A stretch of DNA of 64,000 nt from Jeongeupia sp. HS-3 (lineage in GTDB: Bacteria > Pseudomonadota > Gammaproteobacteria > Burkholderiales > Chitinibacteraceae): positions 186,001 to 250,000 of the forward strand of contig NZ_AP024094.1 of the NCBI RefSeq assembly GCF_015140455.1. Reading direction: 5' to 3'. Position numbers and translations under genes: made by a program. The notes under the pieces were generated by a model. It was not told where the DNA came from and did no database searches. It saw only the letters and a program-made list of their open reading frames with translations. This document shows positions 15,289 through 24,513 of this stretch, one piece after another (the first letter of the stretch is position 1; every line of letters starts with the position of its first letter).

Positions 15289-16575
15289 CGCCGGCAGGCT
15301 GCGGATCTGTATGCTCGGCGTCACTGTGGCGTTGCCATTGCTGTCAACGATACGCGCCGCCAGCGAGTAGCTTTGGCCGCTGCTCGGCGGCAGCGTCAAA
15401 CGTATTCTGGCCGCAAGCGTACCGCTACGCCCGAGCAGCGGGCTGGTGCCGGCGGCGTTGAGCAGCGGTGCCGCATCGCCGAGCCAGGCCAGGCTGACCA
15501 CCGGGTAGCGCGACTGGATGCTCAGGGTCACATTGGCCGCTTGGCCCGGTGCGCCTTCGACATCGCCTGCCAGACTGGCGCTGAACGCCGGCGTCGCCTC
15601 CTCGCGGCTCTGCCATGCCAGTACGCCGTTACGATCGACGAAGGCATCGCGGTCGCGAGTCAGGCTGGGTTTATTGCTGTTGCTGCGCAGTTGCTGATTC
15701 AGCGGTACGCCGAATTGGTAGGAGAGCGTCGCCTGCAGATGCCAGTCCTTTTCATCGTTATCGTCACGGCGGTAGTCGGCCCCCAAACTCAGCAAAGGGA
15801 ACGGCGTGTACTGTAGCGATGCCGTAACCGCCGACGGGTTGTCGTGTGCAATGTCGCTGCCGGGCAGGGTGATATCGTCGCCGCGATAGCGTTCGAACTT
15901 GAGGCCGCCGCTGAGTTGCGGATAGCTCGGCAGATAGGCTTGGGCGCTGAGGTCGAAGCCCGGTGCGGCGCGTTCGCTGCGGGTCTCGCCATCGCGCCAG
16001 TCGCCGACCGGTAGATAGGTATTCATGGCGACGCTCAGGTAATCGGTGTTGCTGCTGGTGCCAAAGCCGAGCCGGGTGGTTTCGGTACCGAGTTCCTGAT
16101 CGACGAAGGCGTTATAACCATTGGTCCAGCCGCCGTTCTGCTCCCGCTGCACCACGCCGACATTGGTCACGGTGCGGTCGTGGTCGTTGCGAATGCCGAG
16201 CTGGGTGAAGCGGCTGCGCTGCGTGGTTTCATCAAAAGGCAGCAAGAAGTCGGCGCTGGCCGAGCCGAGCCGGCCATCGTCGCCGATGCTGGCGTCGAGC
16301 CTGGCCTTGCCGTAGCGGTCGAGCAGCGATTCCAGGCCGTTCGACGTTCGGTCGAGCAAGTTGCTGCGCCAGCCGTACTGGCCGGCCGACAGTGATTGTT
16401 CGGTCAGCTGCGCCAGTGCCTTCTCGCCATCGGTTGGCGTGATCCGGCCGATGCTCTTGCCGATGTCGGGCAGCGGCGAGCGACCGTCATCGGACAGATA
16501 CGGAGCATCCACAGCGCTTGCGATTGCGGCGAGCAGGCAGGGCAGGACGAAACACGCAAGGCGAGACAGCGTCAT
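15280..16575 (-). CDS. Compact inverse autotransporter (intimin/invasin-like beta-domain)
   Basis: Predicted outer-membrane protein of 431 residues. A signal peptide (about residues 1-21) is followed by a helical stretch, then a region typical of the inverse autotransporter beta-barrel: SASADFLLPFDET, FTQLGIRNDHDRTVTNVG, NGYNAFVDQELGTETTRLG, and YLSVAMNTYLPVGDWRDG. The barrel ends near residue 295. The remaining about 130 residues form a small beta-rich domain (AFSASLAGDVEGAPGQAANVTL to IQIRSLPATS) that could be a single Ig-like passenger. Intimin and invasin carry several Ig domains and a lectin tip, so this is a minimal member. Monocistronic. Confidence 0.8.
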   Translation of the reverse strand: MTLSRLACFVLPCLLAAIASAVDAPYLSDDGRSPLPDIGKSIGRITPTDGEKALAQLTEQSLSAGQYGWRSNLLDRTSNGLESLLDRYGKARLDASIGDDGRLGSASADFLLPFDETTQRSRFTQLGIRNDHDRTVTNVGVVQREQNGGWTNGYNAFVDQELGTETTRLGFGTSSNTDYLSVAMNTYLPVGDWRDGETRSERAAPGFDLSAQAYLPSYPQLSGGLKFERYRGDDITLPGSDIAHDNPSAVTASLQYTPFPLLSLGADYRRDDNDEKDWHLQATLSYQFGVPLNQQLRSNSNKPSLTRDRDAFVDRNGVLAWQSREEATPAFSASLAGDVEGAPGQAANVTLSIQSRYPVVSLAWLGDAAPLLNAAGTSPLLGRSGTLAARIRLTLPPSSGQSYSLAARIVDSNGNATVTPSIQIRSLPATS

Positions 16576-16716
16576 TGAGGTGTCGGACGAGGGCAGGTCT
16601 CCATTCTGACAAACTCATCGTGTGCTGGTCGCCGTAATATTCCATTCCACGCCGACGTGGGCGCTGCGTGGCTGTCGTATCATTCGGGCCTCGTATTCAA
16701 AGACCGGATCGTTGTC

Positions 16717-16926
16717 GTGTACATCCTGCTTATCGGCTATCTCTACGTGGTGGTGATGTTTGCCGCCGCCAGCGGCAGCATCGCCAAGGCGATCGTCTGG
16801 ATTCTTCTGCTTGGGGTATTGCCGAGCTGGCTGATTGTCTGGCTCAAGCGCCGTGGCCAGATTGTCCGGGCGCGCAAGATGGCCGAAGCGGAAAATCACC
16901 CGCCTGCCGACGATGAGCCCCGCTGA
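16717..16926 (+). CDS. Small membrane protein of unknown function
   Basis: Short gene with two predicted transmembrane helices (VYILLIGYLYVVVMFAAA and IVWILLLGVLPSWLIVWL) and a charged tail (KRRGQIVRARKMAEAENHPP). About 69 residues if started at the GTG at 16717, 89 if at the GTG at 16657; neither has a clear ribosome binding site. Similar short proteins with this tail are common in Neisseriales genomes, but no function is recognised. A bidirectional terminator follows 5 bp after the stop, which supports it being a real gene. Confidence 0.55.
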   Translation: MYILLIGYLYVVVMFAAASGSIAKAIVWILLLGVLPSWLIVWLKRRGQIVRARKMAEAENHPPADDEPR

Positions 16927-16930
16927 ATGA

Positions 16931-16956
16931 ACAACGCCGCCCGAGGGCGGCGTTGT
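16931..16956. terminator. Bidirectional terminator
   Basis: ACAACGCCGCCC (16931-16942) and GGGCGGCGTTGT (16945-16956) are exact inverted repeats with GA between them, giving a very stable GC hairpin. It separates the convergent small membrane protein gene and pgeF. There is no long T-tract. Confidence 0.7.
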
Positions 16957-16975
16957 CGCATCTGTTTCTATCCGG

Positions 16976-17722
16976 TTAATCCTGCAACCAGATCAGGCTG
17001 GCCATGCGCCCGGTGCGGTGATCGCGGCGGTAGGAAAACCAGCGTTCGGCATCCGACACCGTGCATAAGCCGCCGCCATAGACGCGGGTGATGCCGAGGG
17101 CGGCGAGCCTTTGCTTCGCCAGTAGCTCGATATCGGCCCAGTGTTTGCCGGGAGCCCTGCCGGGGCGGAACGCGCTCGCGGCGGCGGAATCGTGCGCGAT
17201 AAAAGCGTCGCGCACGTCATCGCCAACTTCAAACGCATCCCGGCCTATGGTCGGCCCGAGCCAGGCCATCAAGGTATCGCCGGGAACGGCCATCGCGACG
17301 ACAGTGGCTTCGAGCACGCCGCCCGCCAGGCCACGCCAGCCGGCATGTGCGGCGCCGACGACGCTGCCGGCATCGTTGCACAACAGGACCGGCAGGCAAT
17401 CGGCGGTCATGATGGCGCAGACGCCGCGCGTGTCGCGGGCGATGCTGGCGTCGGCGGTGGGATCGGGCTGCGGCAGTCCGGCGTCGAGCACCGTGGTGCC
17501 GTGAACTTGCGTCAGCCACAGCGGCCCGGCCGGCAGCAAGGCCGCCAGCGCATTGCGATTGGCGGCGACGGCGAGCGGATCGTCGCCAACGTGATCACCC
17601 AGATTCAGGCTGGTGTACGGCGCGGCGCTGACGCCGCCGCTACGAGTGGTCTGCAGCGCACGCACGCGCGCAGGCGCCGGCCAATCCGGTATCAGGCAAT
17701 CAGCCGCTTCAATCACGGACAT
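16976..17722 (-). CDS. pgeF: Peptidoglycan editing factor PgeF/YfiH (laccase-domain protein)
   Basis: YfiH/DUF152 family enzyme of 248 residues, described as an amidase that removes wrongly incorporated L-Ser from UDP-MurNAc precursors and also as a purine nucleoside or polyphenol enzyme. The metal-binding pattern is present: QVHGTTV (about residue 72), TADCLPVLL with the conserved Cys (about 104-112), and AAHAGWRGLAGG (about 122-133). C-terminal conserved parts are LGPTIGRDAFEVG and GLCT...FSYRRD. The ATG at 17722 overlaps the rluD stop by 14 bases, so it is translated with rluD; this rluD-pgeF pairing is widely conserved. Confidence 0.92.
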   Translation of the reverse strand: MSVIEAADCLIPDWPAPARVRALQTTRSGGVSAAPYTSLNLGDHVGDDPLAVAANRNALAALLPAGPLWLTQVHGTTVLDAGLPQPDPTADASIARDTRGVCAIMTADCLPVLLCNDAGSVVGAAHAGWRGLAGGVLEATVVAMAVPGDTLMAWLGPTIGRDAFEVGDDVRDAFIAHDSAAASAFRPGRAPGKHWADIELLAKQRLAALGITRVYGGGLCTVSDAERWFSYRRDHRTGRMASLIWLQD

Positions 17723-18761
17723 ACACCAGCTCGACGTCGTGATCGTCGTCGTCATCCCAATCATCGTCGTCGACATTGTTGTTCAGGCCGGCCTGAATCC
17801 GCAGCGCAGCCAGCAGCCCTTCGAAGTCGGGTGGCAACTGCGATTTCCACGTCATCGTCTTGCCGGTCGTCGGGTGGACGAGGCTGAGTTTCTTGGCGTG
17901 CAGCGCTTGGCGATCGAAGTCCTGCAAGGCCAGCATGATCTCGGGAGCGAACAACTTCTGCCGGCCGCCATAGACCGGATCGGCTGCCAGCGGATGGCCG
18001 ATGTGCGCCATATGCACGCGAATCTGGTGGGTTCGGCCGGTTTCCAGTTTGCATTCGACCAGCGTGTGTGCGGTAAAGCGCTCAAGCACGCGGTAATGCG
18101 TGACTGCCGGCTTGCCGGTGCCGACCACGGCCATTTTGATACGCTCGCGCGGATGGCGGCCGATCGGAGCATCGACGGTGCCATCACGCTTGACCAGGCC
18201 CTGGGCGATGGCGAAGTAATGGCGGCTGACCGTGTGCGCTTGCAACTGCTGCACCAGCGAGTTTTGCGCCACGAGTGTGCGTGCGACGACCATCAAGCCG
18301 CTGGTGTCCTTGTCCAGGCGATGAACGATGCCGGCACGCGGCACGCCCTTCAGCTGCGGATAGCGGTACAGCAGACCGTTCAGCAGCGTGCCGGACCAGT
18401 TGCCGCTACCGGGATGAACGACCAGGCCGGCGGGTTTGTTGATGATGATGATCGCGTCGTCTTCATAAACGACGTCGAGCGGGATATCTTCGGGCTGGAA
18501 GGCGACTTCTTCCGGACTGGCCTGAATCTGGACTGTAATGGTTTCGTCGCCCCAGAGTTTTTGTTTGGGGCTGGCGGCTTGGCCGTCAACGGTAACCAGT
18601 CCGTCCTTGATCCATGTGGCTAGCCGGTTGCGTGAGTAATCGGGCAACAGTTGGGCAAGGGCCGCGTCCAATCGCTGACCAGCAATATCTGCCGGCGCAG
18701 TCAGGACACGCGACTCGCTTATGTCGCTATAATCGTCGGGTTCTAAATCAGGATGCATCAT
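17709..18761 (-). CDS. rluD: 23S rRNA pseudouridine synthase RluD
   Basis: Makes pseudouridines at 23S rRNA positions 1911, 1915 and 1917 in helix 69. The N-terminus has an S4 RNA-binding domain (GQRLDAALAQLLPDYSRNRL, about residues 28-47). The catalytic motif is IVHRLDKDTSGLMVVA (about 145-160). GRTHQIRVHMAHIGHPLAADPVY follows. A very acidic tail near the C-terminus (NNNVDDDDWDDDDDHD) is unusual. Start is ATG 18761 or 18758; an in-frame TTG at 18767 is less likely. The start codon overlaps that of the divergent bamD. Confidence 0.93.
   Translation of the reverse strand: MMHPDLEPDDYSDISESRVLTAPADIAGQRLDAALAQLLPDYSRNRLATWIKDGLVTVDGQAASPKQKLWGDETITVQIQASPEEVAFQPEDIPLDVVYEDDAIIIINKPAGLVVHPGSGNWSGTLLNGLLYRYPQLKGVPRAGIVHRLDKDTSGLMVVARTLVAQNSLVQQLQAHTVSRHYFAIAQGLVKRDGTVDAPIGRHPRERIKMAVVGTGKPAVTHYRVLERFTAHTLVECKLETGRTHQIRVHMAHIGHPLAADPVYGGRQKLFAPEIMLALQDFDRQALHAKKLSLVHPTTGKTMTWKSQLPPDFEGLLAALRIQAGLNNNVDDDDWDDDDDHDVELVYVRD
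18728..18733 (+). promoter_or_regulatory. -10 element for bamD, inside the rluD coding region
   Basis: A perfect TATAAT lies 27 bp before the bamD ATG. GACACG (18705-18710) is at 17-bp spacing but is a poor -35. Because the bamD and rluD start codons overlap, this promoter must lie inside the first codons of rluD. Confidence 0.5.
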
Positions 18762-19560
18762 GGGCAAGATTCTACCGCGATTCCTCGCGTGCGCTTCGGT
18801 CGTAGTGCTACTCGCCGGCTGCGCCTCGACTCAGGTTGACGATGACGAAACCAAAGGCTGGTCAGCCGAGAAGCTGTATGGCGCAGCGAAGGCCGAGCAG
18901 ACCGATCGCAACTTCGAGAAATCAACCAAACTGCTGGAAAAGCTTGAGGCTCGCTTTCCTTATGGCCGTTACGCGCAGCAAGCCCAGCTTGACGAGGCGT
19001 ACAACCATTACAAGAACCAAGAGCCCTTGCTGGCGCAAGCCGCGATTGATCGCTTTATCAAGAGCAATCCGGTTCACCCGAGCATGGACTACGCGCTGTA
19101 TTTGAAGGGGCTGGTCAGCTTCAATGAAGTACAGGGCTTCCTGTCGGCGATTTCCAAGCAGGATATGTCCGAACGTGATCCGAAGGCCGCCAAGGAATCG
19201 TTCGAGGCGTTCAAGGAACTGATTCAGCGCTTTCCAGAAAGCAAGTATGCTGCCGACTCGCAAGTGCGTATGGCTTATCTGCTTGGCGCACTGGCAAGTT
19301 ACGAGCTGCACGTTGGCAAGTACTATTACAAGCGCGGCGCCTATCTGGCCGCGGCCAATCGTGGCAAACACCTGATCGAAACCTATTCGAACACCAAGCA
19401 GGTGGAAGCCGGTTTGGCGATGATGGTGATCAGTTATGACAAGCTCGGTTTGACCGAGCTGCGTGACGACACCAAGCGCATCCTGTTGAAGAACTATCCG
19501 GATACCGAGACCCTGACAAAGGGCTTCTTTGAAGACCCTGCATGGTGGACGCCGTTCTGA
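18760..19560 (+). CDS. bamD: Outer membrane protein assembly factor BamD
   Basis: Essential lipoprotein of the BAM complex that inserts beta-barrel proteins into the outer membrane. It has 266 residues. Signal peptide with lipobox LLAGC, Cys at residue 21. The rest is helical TPR repeats, with hallmark sequences AEKLYGAAKAEQTDRNFEKS and LEARFPYGRYAQQAQLDEAY (about residues 33-75), and FPESKYAADSQVRMAYL (about 155). AGGA lies nine bases before the ATG. The bamD/rluD/pgeF neighbourhood is the same as in enterobacteria. Confidence 0.96.
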   Translation: MGKILPRFLACASVVVLLAGCASTQVDDDETKGWSAEKLYGAAKAEQTDRNFEKSTKLLEKLEARFPYGRYAQQAQLDEAYNHYKNQEPLLAQAAIDRFIKSNPVHPSMDYALYLKGLVSFNEVQGFLSAISKQDMSERDPKAAKESFEAFKELIQRFPESKYAADSQVRMAYLLGALASYELHVGKYYYKRGAYLAAANRGKHLIETYSNTKQVEAGLAMMVISYDKLGLTELRDDTKRILLKNYPDTETLTKGFFEDPAWWTPF

Positions 19561-19615
19561 TTCGATAGGGAAAGTATGAAAATGGCGGTTTATCGAAAAA
19601 TAGTTCAAAAAACGC

Positions 19616-19644
19616 TTTACAACGATAAACCCTGTTTATATACT
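19616..19644 (+). promoter_or_regulatory. Promoter of the tRNA cluster
   Basis: TTTACA (19616-19621) and TATACT (19639-19644), each one mismatch from consensus, with an exact 17-base spacer. The start would be near 19651, eight bases before the first tRNA gene. Confidence 0.8.
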
Positions 19645-19658
19645 GTGCATCTCTTTTG

Positions 19659-19734
<76 letters not shown>

Positions 19735-19802
19735 GTTTGAAGTCGGCCGCTTAGGCGGCCGATTTGAATTTTTAGCAGTACTGAAGTCAAGAGTTAAACG
19801 AC

Positions 19803-19878
19803 GTCCCCATCGTCTAGAGGCCTAGGACACCACCCTTTCACGGTGACTACCGGGGTTCGAATCCCCGTGGGGACGCCA
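19803..19878 (+). tRNA. tRNA-Glu (anticodon TTC), copy 1
   Basis: 76-nt cloverleaf with encoded CCA. Acceptor GTCCCCA/TGGGGAC, anticodon loop CTTTCAC with anticodon TTC, T-arm CGGGGTTCGAATCCCCG. Identical over its full length to copy 2 at 19998. Confidence 0.97.
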
Positions 19879-19906
19879 TAAAGAGCAGTAAAGTTGAAGT
19901 TACAGT

Positions 19907-19983
19907 GCACCCGTAGCTCAGTTGGATAGAGTATCTGGCTACGAACCAGAGGGTCGGGCGTTCGAATCGCTCCGGGTGCACCA
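19907..19983 (+). tRNA. tRNA-Arg (anticodon ACG)
   Basis: 77-nt cloverleaf with encoded CCA. Acceptor GCACCCG/CGGGTGC, anticodon arm TCTGG-CTACGAA-CCAGA with anticodon ACG (A34 is normally edited to inosine to read CGU/CGC/CGA). T-arm G(C)GTTCGAATCGCTC. Confidence 0.97.
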
Positions 19984-19997
19984 CTTCTTCAACCGCA

Positions 19998-20073
19998 GTC
20001 CCCATCGTCTAGAGGCCTAGGACACCACCCTTTCACGGTGACTACCGGGGTTCGAATCCCCGTGGGGACGCCA
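19998..20073 (+). tRNA. tRNA-Glu (anticodon TTC), copy 2
   Basis: 76 nt, identical to the copy at 19803-19878 including CCA. The tandem copy probably reflects local duplication to raise gene dosage; flanking spacers are not similar. Confidence 0.97.
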
Positions 20074-20082
20074 TATTTGAGA

Positions 20083-20117
20083 ACGGTCTGACAGCAATGT
20101 CAGGCCGTTTTTCTTTT
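20083..20117 (+). terminator. Terminator of the tRNA operon
   Basis: Stem ACGGTCTGACA/TGTCAGGCCGT (11 bp, one G-T pair) with loop GCAA, followed by TTTTTCTTTTT. A classic intrinsic terminator 9 bases after the last tRNA. Confidence 0.92.
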
Positions 20118-20230
20118 TCCGGCGTGCGTTCTGCCGCTGGTATTTCCCTCGAAATTCAGTTCCTTTCCGATGTGCTGGCTACACTTTGAGCAGATGAACT
20201 CTTGCGACCCTCTGTCGCACCGCTGCGCTT

Positions 20231-21802
20231 ATGCCGACCTTGTCCATCCTTCCGCCTTGTGATCTGCTGATCGTCGGCGGCGGCATCAATGGTGCCGGGA
20301 TCGCCCGAGATGCGGCCGGGCGCGGTTTGCGGGTGCTGCTGTGCGAACAGGACGATCTGGCGCAACATACTTCGTCGGCCAGTACCAAGCTGGTCCATGG
20401 CGGGCTGCGCTATCTCGAACATTACGAGTTCGGCCTAGTGCGCAAGGCGCTGCAGGAACGTGAAACGCTGTTGCAGCTGGCACCGCACATTATCCGGCCG
20501 CTGCGTTTCGTGATGCCGCACGACGCGGCGCAACGGCCGGCGTGGTTGATCCGTGCCGGGCTGTTCTTTTACGATCATCTGGCGCGGCGGCGGCTCTTGC
20601 CCGCATCCGCTTCGATCCGTCTGGATACGCATGTGGCCGGGCGGGCGCTCAAACCCGCATTCAAGCGCGCTTTCGTTTATTCGGATGGCTGGGTCGACGA
20701 TGCCCGGCTGGTGGTCTTGAATGCACTCGATGCCTTCGAGCACGGTGCGCGCATCCTGACGCAAACGCGCTGCAGCTTTGCCGAGCGCGTTGACGATCAC
20801 TGGCTGATCACCTTGCGCCAGCGCGATGGCTCCAGCGCGCAGCTGAGCGCGCGCGCGCTCGTCAACGCTGCCGGGCCCTGGGCCGGCGAATTCGCCCAGC
20901 TGGCCACGCCGAATCCGAGCCGCGGTGGCCTGCGGCTGATCAAGGGCAGCCACATCGTTGTGCCCAAGCTGTTCGAGCATCCGTTCGCTTATTTATTCCA
21001 GAACCCTGATCAACGCATCATTTTCGCGATCCCGTTTCAGGGGGATTTCACCCTGATCGGCACCACCGACGTCGATTACCGTGGCGATCCGGCCACTGTG
21101 GCCATTGATGCCGACGAGGAGCGCTATCTGTGCGACATGGCCAGCCGTTACTTTGCCAGGCCGGTGGCCCCAAGTGACGTGATCTGGCGTTATTCGGGGG
21201 TGCGGCCCTTGCTTGACGGCGAGACCGGCGATGCATCAACAGTCAGCCGGGATTACCGTTTGCAGTGTGATGCCTCGCCCGGCGTGGCGCCGCTGCTGCA
21301 CGTCTGGGGGGGCAAGATCACCACTTACCGACGTCTGGCCGACGAAGCGCTGGCGCTGTTGCAGCCGCTATTGAATGTGGCTGCGCCGGCATGGACGGCA
21401 ACCAAGCCCTTGCCCGGTGGCGATTTCGACGTGCTAGGTACGTTGAGTGCCGTGCCGGATTTCAGTGCTTTTCTTGCCCGTTTCCAGCTGCGTTATCCAT
21501 GGCTGCCTGATTCGCTGGCCGAACGCTATTGTCGCCTCTACGGTCGCCGCGCCGAACGGCTGATTGGCGAGGCAAAGTCGATGTCGCAGCTGGGGAGCGA
21601 GCTGGTGCCCGGGCTCTATGAGGCGGAAGCGGTGTATTTGCTGGATAACGAATGGGCGACTTGCAGCGCGGACATCCTCTGGCGCCGGACCAAGCTGGGT
21701 CTGCACTGCCTGCAGGGCGATGTCGAGCGGCTTGATGCCTGGTTGACGCTGACCAGCGAACACCGGATATCGGCGAGTTGTGAGCATGGCGATGGTGGGT
21801 GA
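20231..21802 (+). CDS. glpD: Aerobic glycerol-3-phosphate dehydrogenase GlpD
   Basis: FAD enzyme at the inner membrane that oxidises sn-glycerol-3-phosphate to dihydroxyacetone phosphate and feeds quinone. It has 523 residues. The N-terminal FAD-binding motif is DLLIVGGGINGAGIARDAAGR-like (GGGINGAG, about residue 16), followed by the family signatures TSSASTKLVHGGLRYLE (about 48-64) and VWGGKITTYRRLADEAL (about 358). It lies 96 bp before glpK, forming a glycerol catabolic pair, but glpF and glpR are not present here. No promoter or GlpR operator was identified in the preceding gap. Confidence 0.95.
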   Translation: MPTLSILPPCDLLIVGGGINGAGIARDAAGRGLRVLLCEQDDLAQHTSSASTKLVHGGLRYLEHYEFGLVRKALQERETLLQLAPHIIRPLRFVMPHDAAQRPAWLIRAGLFFYDHLARRRLLPASASIRLDTHVAGRALKPAFKRAFVYSDGWVDDARLVVLNALDAFEHGARILTQTRCSFAERVDDHWLITLRQRDGSSAQLSARALVNAAGPWAGEFAQLATPNPSRGGLRLIKGSHIVVPKLFEHPFAYLFQNPDQRIIFAIPFQGDFTLIGTTDVDYRGDPATVAIDADEERYLCDMASRYFARPVAPSDVIWRYSGVRPLLDGETGDASTVSRDYRLQCDASPGVAPLLHVWGGKITTYRRLADEALALLQPLLNVAAPAWTATKPLPGGDFDVLGTLSAVPDFSAFLARFQLRYPWLPDSLAERYCRLYGRRAERLIGEAKSMSQLGSELVPGLYEAEAVYLLDNEWATCSADILWRRTKLGLHCLQGDVERLDAWLTLTSEHRISASCEHGDGG

Positions 21803-21904
21803 AGCCGCAAAAACGGCGGGCCGGGAAGACCTGATATTGCCGACGCATTTCGCGCCATCGGCGAGTAAAGTCATCCGTTCGCCATTGCACCAGAAGGGGT
21901 GTTC

Positions 21905-23410
<1,506 letters not shown>

Positions 23411-23478
23411 CGCCCGGTTCGCCGTTGTTTCAATTGTGCGCGGGCGGTTTTATAGTCGCCGCTGCCTCACCGGCAAGG

Positions 23479-23506
23479 TGCCCCCGACCACGCTTGTCGG
23501 GGGGCA
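23479..23506 (+). terminator. Terminator-like hairpin after glpK
   Basis: TGCCCCCGAC (23479-23488) pairs with GTCGGGGGGCA (23496-23506) with one extra G and a 7-base loop. It is not followed by a T-tract, so termination may be weak or it may serve as a 3' stabiliser. Confidence 0.4.
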
Positions 23507-23533
23507 TCCGACTTCTGCTCAACTGGAAAAAAC

Positions 23534-24451
23534 ATGCTTCGGCAAACTGTCGCCGTGATCGGCGAGTGCATGGTCGAGCTGCAGCGCGAAGGCGCAGCGC
23601 TGACCTATCGTTTTGGCGGCGATACGCTCAATACCGCCGTTTATTTGTCCCGGCTTGTCGACCATGCCCGGATCGACGTGGCTTATGTGAGCGCGCTGGG
23701 CATCGATACGCTCAGCGATGAAATGCTCGCCGCGTGGCAGGCCGAGGCGATAGCCACGCGCCTGGTACAGCGTCTGGCCGACAAGCTGCCCGGCATGTAC
23801 CTGATCGAGACCGACGCTCGCGGCGAGCGCAGTTTTCACTACTGGCGCAACGATTCTGCCGCCCGCTACTGGCTGCAGGGGCCGGGCGTGGCAGCGGTGA
23901 TCGCGGCACTGGAAGGCGCCGACGTGGTGTATCTGTCCGGGATCAGCCTAGCGATTCTCTCGCCCGAGCATCGCCGCTTGCTGATCGATGTGCTCGCCCG
24001 TTGTCAGGGCCGAGGCGGACGGGTGGTGTTCGACAACAATTATCGTCCGCGTCTGTGGGAGGGCACCGCCGTTGCCATCGAGGCGTACCGGCAGGTGCTG
24101 GCGCTGGCCGATACCGCCTTGCTGACACTCGACGACGAGGCCGCGCTCTACGGTGACGCCGACGTCGATACCGTGCTGGCGCGCACCTTCGCGCTCGGCG
24201 TGCGCGAAGTGGTGATCAAGCGGGGAGGAGAATCGTGCATTGCTGCGACTCAAACCGAGCGCGTCGAGGTGGCGCCGGCACCGGTTGAACGCGTCGTCGA
24301 TACCACCGCCGCCGGTGACTCCTTCGGTGCCGGTTATCTGGCCGCGCGGCTGGCCGGGAGCGATCTTGCCGGCGCGGCGCGTGCCGGCCATGCGCTTGCC
24401 GGCAAGGTCATCCAGCATCGTGGGGCGATCATCCCGCGCGAGGCGATGTAG
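23534..24451 (+). CDS. kdgK: 2-keto-3-deoxygluconate kinase-like sugar kinase (PfkB family)
   Basis: PfkB/ribokinase-fold kinase of 305 residues. The N-terminal pattern AVIGECMVELQ and FGGDTLNTAVYLSRL (about residues 7-40) is characteristic of KdgK, which makes 2-keto-3-deoxy-6-phosphogluconate for the Entner-Doudoroff pathway. The C-terminal anion-hole motif is DTTAAGDSFGAGYLAARL (about 255-272) with the catalytic Asp in GDSFGAG. NNYRPRLW is another KdgK-type segment. It is 120 bp after glpK and has no other sugar-acid genes nearby, so the substrate rests on sequence pattern alone. Convergent with the sensor kinase gene. Confidence 0.8.
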   Translation: MLRQTVAVIGECMVELQREGAALTYRFGGDTLNTAVYLSRLVDHARIDVAYVSALGIDTLSDEMLAAWQAEAIATRLVQRLADKLPGMYLIETDARGERSFHYWRNDSAARYWLQGPGVAAVIAALEGADVVYLSGISLAILSPEHRRLLIDVLARCQGRGGRVVFDNNYRPRLWEGTAVAIEAYRQVLALADTALLTLDDEAALYGDADVDTVLARTFALGVREVVIKRGGESCIAATQTERVEVAPAPVERVVDTTAAGDSFGAGYLAARLAGSDLAGAARAGHALAGKVIQHRGAIIPREAM

Positions 24452-24513
24452 GCCCGGCTGCAGCAAGGGCGTGTGTTCAAAGTTTGTCTCGTATGGCAAG
24501 ACTGTGGGCAGGC

